A DNA stretch of 64,000 nucleotides, taken from contig CM049306.1 in NCBI GenBank assembly GCA_026874595.1, positions 23,173,019-23,237,018 of the forward strand, in the 5' to 3' direction. Origin of the DNA: Sipunculus nudus (lineage: Eukaryota > Annelida > Sipuncula > Golfingiida > Sipunculidae). Positions 24,574 through 39,500 of this stretch are shown in pieces. Each line of letters starts with the position of its first letter. Positions within the stretch are counted from its first letter, which is position 1. The translations under genes were made by a program, and so were the position numbers. Below the pieces are notes generated by a model. It did not search any database and was not told the DNA's origin. It saw nothing but the letters and a program-made list of their open reading frames with translations.

Positions 24574-27500
24574 CTGCAAATAATTAAGAATTTATTAGTC
24601 ATAAATGCACCTTTCTCACCTGAATTAATGGTCTACATTAGGTGGTCCCACTAGTCTGTTTATATTAAGGTATAACATAACCCCAAATTTTTTGGATGAT
24701 GAGGACATGATACGTTTAATATTACCTGCATGTTAAGGTACACAAAAATAAAGACTACACCTATGAATATTAAAAAAAAAATAATTTGTAATCTTGGGCA
24801 AATGGAGAGGGCAGCATTTTAGCTTTATACACCATACTTATAAGAAGTAAATTTGATAGAAAATGTGTCGCCTATGTAAGGGCATAAAGTATCATGTTTA
24901 CACATAGTACCATGTTTTAAGATTAACTGTCAGTAGTTCAGTGGAGAACAGAAAGCAATTAACTGACATTATGATATTCTGCAGACAGCATTGTATGGAA
25001 TGTACTTTTTTTTCTGCCTGGGTTACTGTGCAGGTGGCTCTCAAAGTGTGTCTGTGTTAAGTTCTGTCAATGTATGTGCCTCAGATTCCTTGTGTCTGTG
25101 TATGTCAGTGGTATATGAACCTCTAGGTATCCTCCAATGATTCCTACCTGTCTCTGTTGTGTGTGTGTTTGTTAGGTGTACACAACTCTAAAGACATTGT
25201 TCCAATCATTCAGGATTGTTGTTACTGTTCTTGTTTTAACTTTTATGGGCGTCATGCATGGCTTGTACATGTGAGTGTTTGCCTAAGTGTATACAAACCT
25301 GCATGCATAGCTCCTATCATTCCTGTTTGTTGAAACTGTTGTTTTATGAGTGTTACTTAGGCTTGTAAGTGTTTGTGTACACACAAGGTAACAACAAATC
25401 TGCATGCATAGCTCACATCATTCCTGTTTGTTGTTACTGTTGTTTTATGAGTGTTACTTAGGCTTGCAAGTGTTTGTGTACACACAAGGTAACAACAAAT
25501 CTGAATGCATAGCTCCCATCATTCCTGTTTGTTGTTATTGTTGTTTTATGAGTGTTACTTAGGCTTGTAAGTGTTTGTGAACACAGAAGGTAACAACAAA
25601 TCTGAATGCATAGCTCCCATCATTCCTGTTTGTTGTTATTGTTGTTTTATGAGTGTTACTTAGGCTTGTAAGTGTTTGTGTACACACAAGGTAACAACAA
25701 ACCTGCATGCATAGCTCCCATCATTCCCGTTTCTTGTTACTGTTTTTTTATGAGTGTTATTTAGGCTTGTAAGTGTTTGTGAACACAGAAGGTAACAACA
25801 AACCTGAAAACATAGCTCCCATCATTCCTGTACGTGATTACTCTTGTTTTATGAGTGTTATTCAGGTGTGTCTTGTGTTAGTTTGTGAGGTGTTATAACT
25901 GTTGTTTATGAGTTATTTAGGTTTGTCTGCATGTGTTTGTGAGGTGTTATTACTGTTGTTTATGAGTTATTTAGGTTTGTCTGCATGTGTTTGTGAGGTG
26001 TTATTACTGTTGTTTATGAGTTATTTAGGTTTGTCTGCATGTGTTTGTGAGGTGTTATTACTGTTGTTTATAAGTGTTATTTAGGTGACTCTGTGTGTGT
26101 TTGTAAGGTGTTATTACTGTTGTTTTATGAGTGTTATTTAGGTGTGTCTGGGTGTGTTTGTGAGGTGTACACAAACCTGCAGCTCACTATTCCCCATAAA
26201 TCGTGTTTGTTGCTATTTTAAGAGTCTTACATATGCATGCGTGTTTTTGTGTGCACAAACCTGGTAGCACCGCTTTAAGCCTCTAACCATTCTGGTTTGT
26301 TACTTTTGATGTTTTTTGAGATATACATAGGATGTGCATGAAGGGGAGGTGTGCACAAACCTGAAGGCATAGCTCCCATCATTCCCGTTTGTGGTTGTTG
26401 TTGCTGCTGCTGTGGTGCCCCAAGGTTTAACTGATTCATACTTTGTGGTAAACCTGCCATCTGACTGAACCCGGCTGTCTGTGTATTACCTGTGAATCAA
26501 CAAAAGGGAAACATATAGTGCCTGATCCCAGGTTTAACTGATTCATACATGTAAAAAAGAAACTCATCGACCTTCCTGTTGCTGCTATCTGGAGAGTGAA
26601 CAGTGACCTACAATATAATATATCATGTTTGAAGTTGATCATCTTCAAGACAGACCACAATATTGGAGATTTTGTGTAAATAATTCAGGTGGAAATATGC
26701 TGTAGCCTTCAGTTACAGGTCTGTACAAACATTCATACAAACATATACACAGGCAGGCCCAAGAGCATTACCCTCTCCGTTCCCTCTAGGGGCAAGGGTG
26801 ACACAAAAGAAGGTTAACATATCATGCCAAATCCCAAGTCAACTGATTCATCCTGTATGGTAACCCTGCCACCTGACTAGATAAACTGTCTGGGTATTAC
26901 CTGTAAAAACAAAAGAAGATTATAATAATGCCAAATAAGGTTTATCTTATTCATCCTTTGCTGTAATCCCTTGGTCCCTTAAAACAACAAAAGAAGGTCA
27001 AATAAAGAGACTGATCCCAGTTTTACCTGAATCAACACCTTGTGGTAATCCTGCCATTTGGCTAAACCCACTTGTTTCAGTAGTATCTGTAAAAGGTATG
27101 CAAAACACAACGTTTGATTCACATTAGTATACCTGTCACTACTACCTGTCACAGTAGTAAACCTGTCATGCACTGAGTGAACAAAGCCAGCAGAATTTGA
27201 AGGTATGTGGTATTTAGGTGTGCATTTGGCATCTTTCAGTGCTAGAAAGGACGTTTGGTCATTCACTTTGACAATGCTACAAGAAACCTAGGAAAAAAAT
27301 ATTTCATGACTTCATCACCTGACAATGTCAAGTGATCAAGCAACCATCAAGCTTTACAGAAAGCCTATGGCTATTCTCTCAATTTCAAGCACTTGATAAC
27401 CAAAGACAGCTATTGACAACTTCAAAATAAGGTATGAAAAGAATTCTATGGCAACCTGAAATACTGAAAAAGAAATCATCCCAATCCAAGAATTTTATGA

Positions 27501-30500
27501 CATTCTCCTTAAAACTTAAAGTCTAATCATCGTCAAAAATCATGAAAATTATATTTTTCTGAAAAACATCTGGTTTTATAGATGTTTGCTATATCTGTCT
27601 TTTCACAAAAACACATTCCTGGGGTTTTACTGTATCAATTTGAAAAAAAAATATTTTAATTCAGATGTCAACCCCACGTGGGGTGCAAACAGGACCAACT
27701 GTCAGCTCGGCAAGAGTGAGCAGCGTGTAAGTTGCTTATTGGTTAACCATTAGGCAAATGGTTGATTGACAGGCGTGGGGAAGCCGCGGTCAGTCAGCCG
27801 GGAAAGAGCTTATCTTTATTTATGGCACTTACTAATTGGCACTAATTAATACAAACACATCCCCCCTATACGCCTAACCCAGAAGTAAACTGTACATCGT
27901 ACTCCTCCAGTCGCCAAATAATGTTGATGTCACTGCCCTAAAATATGTTAGTGTCACCCAATAAGGGTCCTGGCACCAAGAATATACCCAGAAATATGAA
28001 TTTACCGATTGTTATTTCTGTAATATTGACCCTGTTATACACTATAACATTTTCTCTCAGGGTCCATCATTACATCGCCAAAACCATTGCCGAATACATC
28101 GTTCCTTCTTCTATAATATACACTATCTTCAAACTGAACGTCATGGGTCGAAGAAAATAGAGTAGAATGAGCGAAGATAAAATTTGCTATTTGAACGAGA
28201 GACAGTCACATACTGCTGATCACAAGGTTCCTGTGTCATAAGTGGAGGATGTAGATAAACACCGAGGGTGGTGCAGCAATATGGGACTGCGTTGCACGAA
28301 TGAATTTTGTGAGAGGAAGGCGGCACCAAGTTACACCACCACGTTGCCTGCTAACAAATTTTGCGAAGTGAACCGCGCCGGAGTCTTAGCTATGAGAGCG
28401 ATCGGTAAAGGAAGAGCGGCCGCAGCACGATTTAGCGCGTATATGACTGGTGTAATAAATCTAATGAGAGAGAGAGTTATGTGTTGCTGCTACCTATGTA
28501 GTGTCTCATATATAATTGTGAGAGGGAGAGACAAGCTGTTAATTGGATTAGGGTATATGGTGGTCTGAATGAGAGCGCAGAGTAAACAGAGTGATCGTTC
28601 TTATCAGTCACTTCACGACTGACGCGTTCCCCTGCGCAGTAGCCCATGACCTGATTACCGATGACCGACCCCTCGGACCAGTAAGCTCCGCCTACTTTAG
28701 TTTGACAGTTCTCCAGTTGTCATGATGCCTAATAAAATCCTTTTTTTAACATTGATAAACCATTAAATTTTATAATTTATAAATTGAAACTGATTCTCAT
28801 TCGAACATTTAGTGAATAAATACAACTGTCACTTGCGCTTATATCCCTGTTTTCCACTCAAAACGAAATTTCTCTTCCCAAACAGTTTTTGGCCGTTTTC
28901 TCAAAACAGTATTTCAGGAGACTGTACGGTCTTCAGAGTGCTATTTCTCAAAAACCATCGAATATTGAGTCTTCAAATTTTGCATATAGGTAAATCAACA
29001 AGTATTCTAAAATGCGTTTTTTCTTTTTCCTATATCGTTTTTAGTGTAGTAGAAATACGTTATTTAAACGAAATAAGTATTGATAACATCACATATTTTT
29101 TTTAAATTAAAAATTCATTATGAAAAAAAGACAATAAATATATAACAAAAAAAAAAGCCTGGAGATATATGTATGTAGTTTCAAATGATGCTATTTCCAC
29201 ATACATACCCTATGCCAATTTTGAGATATATCCAATTAAAAAAAAATTAATTTTAATTCATTTCAAGTTTTAATTTTCAAAGTGGACACTGTTACACTTT
29301 TTAAATATATCTCATCTGATAGAGAATATTCTAAGGATTCTAAATATATATACATCACTGTGTCTAAAATTATTATTAATATGAATTCTAAAGCTAAATT
29401 AAACCAAGGTTGTTTGACGATGATTAGACCTTAATAGCAGTTAACTACCGGCTTCTGTGGCTCAGGGGTAGAGCGCAGGACTCAAAGCCGGGAGATTGTG
29501 AGTTCGAATCTCAGCCGAGGCGGTGAGGTTTTTCATGGTCGGCCCCCCCCCCCCCCAGGGTGAGCGCTCTGCAGGCTTAATGGGAAGGTCGTGCCCAACG
29601 GCCGTGTTTCACTCACAAACGAGTCCTCGGTGGTATGATTACCAACCTAGGGCCGCAGGTGCAGTAGTCACCCAGCCTGGTTAACGCCAGGATATAAATG
29701 AGAGGAAGCGTGTGATACTGCCCTGTCACATAGTCAGAAAACGGAATGGAAATCTGCAGATGTACATATACTTAGTTAAGCTAGCATTAAAATATGGAGG
29801 CGGTTACCTCCAACAAAAAAAAAATATATATATATATAAAAAAAAGCAAAAAAAAGCAGTTAACTTGTGATTGACCTTTACTGAGAGTTCAGGTGAAATT
29901 TAAAAGTAGAAGTAAAATAATATGGACACTGCAGTGTCAAAATGTTCCAAAATTTTGCAGTTTCACAGATAAATGAATATTTAGCTGAACCAATTATTCA
30001 TCGATCATTGACTGATTTGCTAAAGCCGATAACTGATTTAAGAAATAGGAACTTACTCCCACCACTGATAATGCCACGAGACAAAAGCGACAACAATACA
30101 CTTACCTGTGGAAGGTTTCTGTTGAACCATTTGATTCATGGAGGGCTGTGGTTTCTGCTGGAACTTGCTGGCGGGACTCAAATTATCCAGGCTGATGTCA
30201 ACCTTGCCTGCGGTGGCCGTCCATGTGTTTGCTGAGCTCTATGTCATATAAACATACAGGAATGAACAAACACTTTTTCCAACTTTTACTGATTTATTTA
30301 CAAACAAAAAAATCTCTATGGATCAGTGGGAACCTTATGGTGGATGCAGGAATGAACTAGAATTATGTCATTTAATACCGGTAAGTTTTTTCTTGATCCT
30401 ATTATTCATATATGAGAGTCAAGCACCATTTAAGGAATCATTTATTTCAATTTCATATGTATTTTTTTAATTAAATGCTTCTATTCTATTGGTTTCACTA

Positions 30501-33500
30501 GAAACTGCAAAATATACAGCTGTCTAGAAACATGTTTTGAATATAAAACAACAAATTCCCACAATTTTCTACACATACACCACAACATTACCGGGAGGTA
30601 CACAAACTGATTGCAGCCAATCCTTGCTACAAGGTGGCTTTAGAGGTTCTTGAGACTACTCCTACCTTTGTTGCTGGGGTACTTGTGCTGGCCACTGGGA
30701 GGCTTGTTGTACTAGGCTGTAATGTAGGGGCCATGACACCCAAACCCTGAAGCCAGACAACAAAAACATGCCACCACAACAAACACAAAACAACATCAAC
30801 ATCAAAACTTAAAGTGCACAAAACAAGATATCCCTAAAGGTGCAAATTACAACACAATTACAGCTGTGGACAGGACAATTATTCTCAAAAGCCAATTAAT
30901 GTTAATAAGTATGATTTACTATAGTATCGTTATTTTTTCTCCTTTGTTTATGAATGTGCAAAGCATATGCAAATCAACAAAGGTTTCTTGAAACAGTGAT
31001 CAAGAATTCTAGCAAGAGGAAAAAGTAGCAACAGTAAAGATTCAGTTCATGCATGACATTACAGTGCTTGACTTAAAGCAAAAAAAATGTAAAATAGTCA
31101 TAATTTATTTGTCATTCTGACACTGTTCATTTGTTTACTTTTCAATACAAGATAGTTAAAAAGGAGCAAGAAAATTATCCAGAGAAGTATTATGTCAAAA
31201 TTACTGTCTTACCAGGGCTCTTAAATTTCCCAGTGATTAAGTGAAGTATGCAAAAAACTCTTTATGAGGAGAAAATATTAACAGAGTTAGAAAGAGTTAA
31301 ATATTTTATGTCTGCCAGGATTTGGTCAATCATGTTAAGAGATTCACAAATCGTATGGGTTATTCTGACAGTATATATATTATATCAGCTGTGGTGAATG
31401 TGCAGTAATTTGTGCAGCAAGAGAAATGACTGGCAGGTATACCATTGGTTGGCTGGAGGGAGTGTGGAAGGTCTGCATGGACTGCATGAATCCCATCTGA
31501 AACAAGGAGGGGATGGCTGGTGCAACAAAACTGATACTACAACATGAGCTAACCTGAGCTACAACATAAACCACTAAGGAAGTACAGGCTACTACAATAC
31601 TATAGACTAATAATGTAACTATTTGTCCAACAACTATGCTTATATAACATTAAACCTCTCACAGTAGGCCTGGGAATAAGAAATCATGACATACTTCCAG
31701 CTTCAACAGTTGCTCTGCTTAATTATATCTAAGTCACCGGAGTATTAAAATTCCTGTTCAGTGACATTTTTTCATTTAGCACTGTAGATGTTGAGCATGA
31801 GGTGAGCATGGCCCATTTCCACCTTTTGGTAAAAATGTAGTAACCCAAGGGAGATGGGAACTCACTCAGAATACAATGAGGTAGTAATGATACAAAGCTA
31901 GTGCACTGGCTGAAAGATATATAGATGAAGTGGGCTTTTGAAAAGGTTGGTCATATAATTTACAGAAGCTGATGGACAGATTTATACGAGGCATAAATCA
32001 AGAGTAGAGAACTGATTATCAGAATTGTGAGATGTTTTGCAACAAATATGTAGAATAATCAATCATATACATATCCAGTATTATCATTATAACATGAATA
32101 AGTTAATAAATTTGATTTAAGGGCAATAAAACTAACTGTGTTAATATAAATAAACATGTTATCTGATACTGGCATTGGGGTACTTTATCAGAAATTTTCC
32201 TTGGGAGCTTAGCAAAAATCACTAAATTTTGCAGGGTTTCAAAATCACAACTTTTTGTAAATTTTTCGTCTACAACTCAATCACACAAAAATAATACTTC
32301 ACTGAATGCACATCAAATAATATAAGAAAAGTGAAATGAGGTGACATGCAAATGTATGACATACTGACTACCCAAGGTAATGTCAAACTTGTTTCTTATC
32401 ACAGTGAATGTAAACAGAGATACAACAACTGATCTGCACTACATCAAATAATCACAGAACATTTGCCAGCATATGTTTCAGCCAACGTAAAACTTACTTG
32501 TCCAACAGGCATTTGTTGCATCCCCATTGAATTCTGCATTCCCATTGGCTGCATCATAGGTTGCTGCATGCCCATCATTGGTTGGTTGCCCATACCTTGT
32601 ATTCCCATTGGCTGACCAACCATGGGTTGCATTCCCATTTGCTGCTGAGCAGGCATGCCCATCATTGGTTGGTTGCCCATAAGCTGATTTGTGGTTGGCT
32701 GAGGGGCCACAGGCTGTAATGGTGGGGCTCCAGATGTCAAGTCTGATAGCAAGTCCATATTACTACCAGCATTAGTGGCTGGAGAGGCTGATATGGGAGC
32801 TGAGCTGACTGGTTTGTTTGATGAGAAGTCACCAAAGTCATTGGATGTGCTGCAAATATAATTTAATCTTACTTTCACATACACAACACATAGTACATAT
32901 CTGATCCCACACCAAGTTCAAGCTCAATTAGCCTGACAGTACAGACACACCATGATATTTGAATGCATGTACAAAGGGTGGGGGGACATATGTGACAGCA
33001 GTATTCTGTATGACAGCAATAAAATCAATATACATTTTATGCATTTCTGAATATAAATTCAAGGGTCAATATATTGCAAAAACAATCATTTCTCAGGAAA
33101 TAATAATTGCATTACTCCCTAGTTTTTGGTGTTCATATTTCCTGGAATGTGATTTCAAAAATATTTGTTTATAATTATTTTACACAGACTTAATTAACAA
33201 AAACAAAATATTTGGTCAATAATCACAAATGGTTTAGTATGGTTGCAGTTTTAGCTGAAACCGGAGGGTAATGTTTATGGCGCAACCATCTGAGTTTTTT
33301 TATTTATCAGATGAATTTGACGGCATTTCCTTGAATTTGATCTTCAAGATAATCATCAAAATATTTTAAAGTCTTCCCTTGTGTCACTGCAAACACCTAA
33401 GGTTGAGTAAGCAGATGTACAGCAGATCTATACAACTGAAGATTATATAAGAGTTCATCCATCTGTTATTAATCTGGGAGACAACTGGGGAAATGGTAGT

Positions 33501-36500
33501 CTTAAAACCACCATGATAGATATAACACAACTGCTATTATGCTAATTATGAATTAACATATTTTGCATTTAAATCATGGTACACTGAATTCTCATTTAGG
33601 TAATATTAAAGCAAAGCAAATCTGCAAATTAAGCATCGTCAAGAAAATACAAACACACAAGAACAATACAACAATATCTACCTAACCATGCTTGTTAATT
33701 GACTGAAATGCAAACTTTTAATTAATTTCAATGCTGTCAAACTTTAACACTATTTAGACACTAGCAGCATTCACCAATTAGATAACATGCCAAAAAACTG
33801 TAAATGTTAAAGTGCATATGGTTCTATGTTCTACCATAGCTACTTTGATTTACTTTTGACTAGATGGGATGGGACGTGTAATTATTTTAATGTACACAGA
33901 GGAAGGAAAACCCATTACAAAAGTCAATTAAATCACACCCGTTACAAGAGTTAATTAAAAACAAAAATGTTACAAGAGTCCATAAAAATCAAACTCCCTT
34001 CCAAGAGTACATGAAATCAAACCCATTACAAAAGTCCATAAAATTAAATCAATTACTACAGTCCACTAAATAAAACCCATTACAAGAGTCCACTAAATCA
34101 AACCCATTACAAGAGTCCATTAAATCAAACCCATTACAAGAGTCCATTCAATCAAACTCATTACAAGAGTCTATTAAATTTAACAAATTACAAACCCACT
34201 ACAAGAGTCCATAAAATCAAACCAATTACAAGTGTTCGTTAAATCAAACCCATTATAAGAGTCCATTTAATGAAACCCATTACACGAGTGGGAAATCAAG
34301 GCCCCTGTACTCATGTATTTGCTAGAATATTAATAAATATTAAAAAGTTTCTGTCTAGTTATACTCATTACGCCTGGAAATTTATTTCTCATCAGCTTAC
34401 TGATAATAAGGCATCCAATTTTAACACTTGCCCATTCAGATGTCACGTTGTTATACCTTCATTTATACACAAGGAGCTCATGGGTCATACTGGGGAAATA
34501 GCCCAAGATCCCATGTATGAAAATTTCTCTTAAATCAAAATTTTATGTTAAGTGTCGTCATTGTAACATTGGTTCAAATCTGAATTTGTAATAGCTACTG
34601 GGTGGTCAAGTCAAAAATTTGCAACAAATCTTGGACATGAGTACTTAAAAGGCATGATTATTTAACTTGGACTAGAGAAATCTTTGCCATGACAACACTG
34701 TAAAGATATTAACATGTCAGTCAACTGACACAATAAACAAATTAATTTGCTTGGTGATGACTAGAAATTTGGTGCGAAAGAAGGTAATTTATATGTAATT
34801 TAAATCTATACAGTAAAAGAAGCAAAGTTGCAGTACAGAAATATGCTAAATTGACCAGCACAAGTTTAAAACCCTAAGATAATGATTAAATATAGATTGC
34901 AACAAAGGTTACCGTAATATTCAGATATTCATATGCACACATGCAAGTCCTAGAGTCTAAATTTTCGACTAGAGTACTGAGCTAGTAATACCCAGACTCC
35001 AGTATACAAATACTCATTTCAGTGGTATTTGCAACTCATTTAAGACCAATCAGGTACAGAATAGGATATGTAATTAATAATCGTTAATAACGATCAGCGT
35101 AGCTGCCAATGACACCTCAAAGTCAGCCCACTAATCCGGCGCAAGACCACAGACAGTAGGTGAACCATTAGGAAGTCAAAACCAGCCCTCAGACTTATTT
35201 TGATAAAACCTGTGCTGGCTTATCAATAAAATATCAATATTTCAATTACCAAGAGTGTTTTTAGAATATATTTAAATAAGCAGACCTGAAAGACATGTGA
35301 CTTCACATCAGTGATCACAGATCAAGATACAAAAAGGCTAATTGTCCTAACTGGTCTTAATTATTCTGGAATATTTTGACAGATTCTCAAAATGTTTTTC
35401 TGTAATATGTGACACAGACTGATAACAATCTAAAAATGTGCTCTGCCTGATGCAGCTATTCAAGTCTTTTTTTCGAATCAAATCTTATCAGAAACATCAA
35501 TCATAAAGATTCTTGTTATCAATAAAGGTACCTATTAGTGTCAGAGCCACCTGTCAGAGTCCTCTCTCATCAAACATTAATATATCAATAAATTGTTACA
35601 TAATGCCAGCCCTTTTTACCAAGATCTATAACATAGTACTTGGAAAATGGAGGATTCATAAATTCCAACAACAAAAAATTGGCAATATTAAACACCATTA
35701 TAACAAGAAAAAGAATAAATACAAACAATTTAAGTGTCAGTATTGCAGGCATGGATCTGGGGGGGGGGGGGGGGTCCCTCTGCTCTCAGCCACCATAAAT
35801 TTTTAAACCAATTTTAAAACAAGACAGGCAAAATGCTCTGAATAATCAACAAATGTTTATCTACACTAGCATTGACCCCCCGCAAAAGATCCTAGATCTG
35901 CGCCTGTAATGGGTATAACAAACATTATTTTTCTAGTGTAAAGTGTGATGGTAGTAACTCATTAAGAAAGAAGAGTGCAATTAATGCACTGAGCATGCTT
36001 TCAACAACAGTGATATAGCAGTTCTGAAGCATCTATCAGGCAGCTCTGCTTGGTCCCTGCAAGTGTTTCCATTCAAGAAAAATAAATAAAACTACAGAAA
36101 CACAACAAGCTACATTTGACTGGCAATGTTTAGGCAAACATCTGTTTGCTATTCTGTAAAAGCTTCATGCATTTAATTTTTTAATTATTAATTAGAATAT
36201 TTTTTTTAAGCAAATACAATTTTCAGAAGTGGTTCAAACTGCTCATATCTATAACACTCACACCTAAATCATTAAACTAAAAAGTAAAGCAGTGGTCTTT
36301 TTTCTTAATTATTATTTACAATTACCTGGTATAATCATAATTATTATTAAACATGCAACATCATTTAAATCATATTGAAGTCTCCATATTCTTCAAATCA
36401 TGTTCTTGTTCATACCTTTCCATAAAACTTGACAAACAGAACAAAAATAATTTAATGATGATTATTCCAGCTGGTTTAGTCAGGTTAAAACACCTATGGC

Positions 36501-39500
36501 TTCCTAGAAATAAACTACATTTACCTGCAATCCACTGATATGAATAATGATATGACAATTTTACCCGCCACAGAAACATGCTATGTTAGAAAGAAATCAC
36601 ACCAACACCATACAAAATGAAGTGGTGGAGTTAGACCATAATCAATCACTAACACCCTATAGGTCATTCAAAACACCAGACAAACATGCTAATAAAACAA
36701 GAGGGCACCTGTTTTTGTTTTCTAGTTCTTGAGCTTTCTCTTCATCAAAGTTGCCAAAATCTGCAAAATCTTCACTCCCACTGATTGTGGAGTATAAGGT
36801 AAAACACTGGTCATCTGTAAGTCCTTAATTTAAAATTTTCTTTGATTCTCATAATTGCTTATAATTTATGTATGATTGTCACTAAGGAATCATTACAAGA
36901 AAGGTGTCTGCATTTTGATTTTATTATTTCGAAGCAAGAAATTTGAGAATTTCAAAAGCAGTGGCAAAGAAATAGAATGAGAAAATGTTGTCAATTAAAT
37001 TGGATTCTTTACACATACTGAAGAGAACAGTATGCAGTGAATTTAAAATGTTGAATTACACAGCAAAGTATTACCATAACCATTGAGACACTTAATTCAC
37101 AAGAAAGTTCACAGAAATAGCCTTCACTCCAGTTATCCATTTTGCCAAAAAAATACTTGGTCAAGTCAGTGAAGAAAATAAAATACTGCAGAATTAATAC
37201 AGTGATCAAAGACTACCAAGAAACAGGGAAGGACATTGATGTATAACCTACCTTGGCGGCCTGGGCCGGGCCACTCCTGCTGTTGCTGATTGGAACTTGC
37301 TAAAGTCAGCAAAGTCACCATTTACACTGGCTGTAACACAGGAGTTAAAACTCAATAAATACACTTTATATTCCTATTGTCTTTTTTGTACAGGTATTAT
37401 CCTTTTCAAGTTTAGAACGTCATGAATGAGAATTACCAAGATTGTTTTTGAAGAATACACTTGCATGGAAAATACAACTGTAGTTCTTAAATAATCTGTG
37501 TAAAATGAAAAACAAGGCCTACAGGCCTAATGCTAACCTGTGCAATGGTTTATACACCAGGTATAATGCTTCAATGCTGGGCGATTACTTTTCAAGTAGG
37601 CCTACATGTCTTGTATACGACTAAGGTATCAGAGATGTATCCATATGCCCAATTTCAGGCTGATATCCCCTCCTGAGAAATATGCAGGGACATACACTGT
37701 GCAAAAATTATTGCAGGTGGTGCCACCAGTCTTGTATATGACAAAGCTTTACCTTATGTATAAATCTGCCCAATTTTAGGCTGATATATAAAATTCCTCT
37801 TGACAAATAAGCAGGCATATACACAGTGCAAAAGTCATTTTAGGTGGCAATACCTGTCTTGTGAACAAGAAGCCATCAAAGACGCATAGACAGGTCAAAA
37901 TATCAGGCCACAACATGGCATCTACAAGAACATTCCTTGAATCACTATTAAAAAGTTTTGCACATTGGAGTTTTCAGTTCATGCTTAATTTTATTCACCA
38001 AAATAAAATAAGATTCAGTAAATTTGATATAATAAAACATCTTTTCAAATAAAGTATACACACTGTTGGTTGAATGACAGACAAACAATATCATTGTGCT
38101 AATTACTATCCCAGTTTTAATTTATTACTGGAATTAATAGTCAATTTCACACCTGGTGAAGTTTTTACTCTTCTGAAGTAAGGAATTACTTATCTCATGA
38201 ACATCCGCACTTTCATAGCAATACCACTTTGTGGACACAATTAAATGTACTCTTTAATTATTGTAACCCTGGTGGTACAATACAAAATCTAAAATGTAGC
38301 ATAGCCTAGAATAAGAATGAATCAAATACAGAAAATAATAACATTCATCTAGTTTATGCACCATCTGGGGGGGGGGGAGTGCAGGGCAGAGGGGAAGCCT
38401 GCTGATAGTGGCCAAGCTGACCCAAGGCAAGCTGCCTGGGGTGAGTTACATAATGCAAGTGAAGGCTGTACTACTAGGTGGGCTAGATGTAAACAACACT
38501 TGACATGGTGTATGAAAACATGAATAAAAGCTATTCTTTCCAATCAATTTCTTTGAAATTTCAGATTTTAAAAGATTAAATCCTTATGTATATATGCTGT
38601 GAAAATTAAATCAACAGTGCCTAAGTTGGACAAAATTTAAGGTATTGATTTTTTATTTATGCTAATAACTTGAAAAATTTGCAAAATTCAGATCTAATTT
38701 TGGGTACACATTTGATTCTTGATTATATAAAGTTATATTCCTGAAAAAAAGTCTCTAGGTTCAGCAATTCTCATGTTAGGTGAGTAAATATATTTCCTGA
38801 ATTTTAAAAAAATTGCATTATGTTTTGGCCCATAACTTCAAAATAATACCCAATACTGAACTAATTTTTGGTACGTTCATAGAAAATGTATGAAAGAATG
38901 TGATTAGTAAAAATAGGATCAAAAACAGATCAGTGGTTTTGATATTAGGCAGCCTTGAAGTGTAACAATGGCTTTTTTATGGAAAACTGAGTTTTTTTCC
39001 TTAATATCTCGAAGGAACGAAGTCCTAATGACCCAATTTTCGGCATGGTAGGAGATTTTGGGGACATATAAAATTATGCCAACAGCTTGGGGAGCATAGA
39101 GATGTGCACTGAATGACCTACAGTCATCAAAGTGGACTGCTTGACAATGAAAGGGAATACAACAAGAGCCTCCAAAAAAATTCAATAACTAGCCTAATTT
39201 TGCAGCTTTTATTTTCAAATTTCATATTTTAACAGATTAAATCCTTGTGTATACATGCTATGAAAATTAAATCCACAGTACTTACAGGAAAAAAACGTGC
39301 TGTGGCCAAAATTGGGCAAAATTTAAGGTACCAATTTTATATTTTTGCCAATATTTAAAAAAATTTAACAGATTTTGATCTAATTTTTGGTATACAATTA
39401 AATTTTGATTAATTTAAGTTGTATTACTGGAAAAAAGTCCCTACCTTTAACACTTTTGGTCTTAAGTGACCAAATATCTTCCTGATTTTTTTTACAAAGT

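Noticed and set aside
25902..26084. Small repetitive protein gene
   Set aside because: The frame is a translation of a 54-bp tandem repeat, which is open only because the period is a multiple of three; it sits inside a CLINT1 intron.
27661..27930. Solo LTR
   Set aside because: TTTGGCGACTGG on the - strand looks like a primer-binding site, but I could not identify paired TG...CA ends, a target duplication or a second copy.
29451..29523. Possible tRNA-Leu (CAA) gene
   Set aside because: Loop order and B box look tRNA-like, but the anticodon stem pairs at only 2 of 5 positions. The sequence continues into a SINE body with flanking target duplications, so it is a SINE head.
33903..34289. CRISPR-like array
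   Set aside because: 27-bp units are contiguous without unique spacers and lie in a eukaryotic intron; it is a minisatellite.
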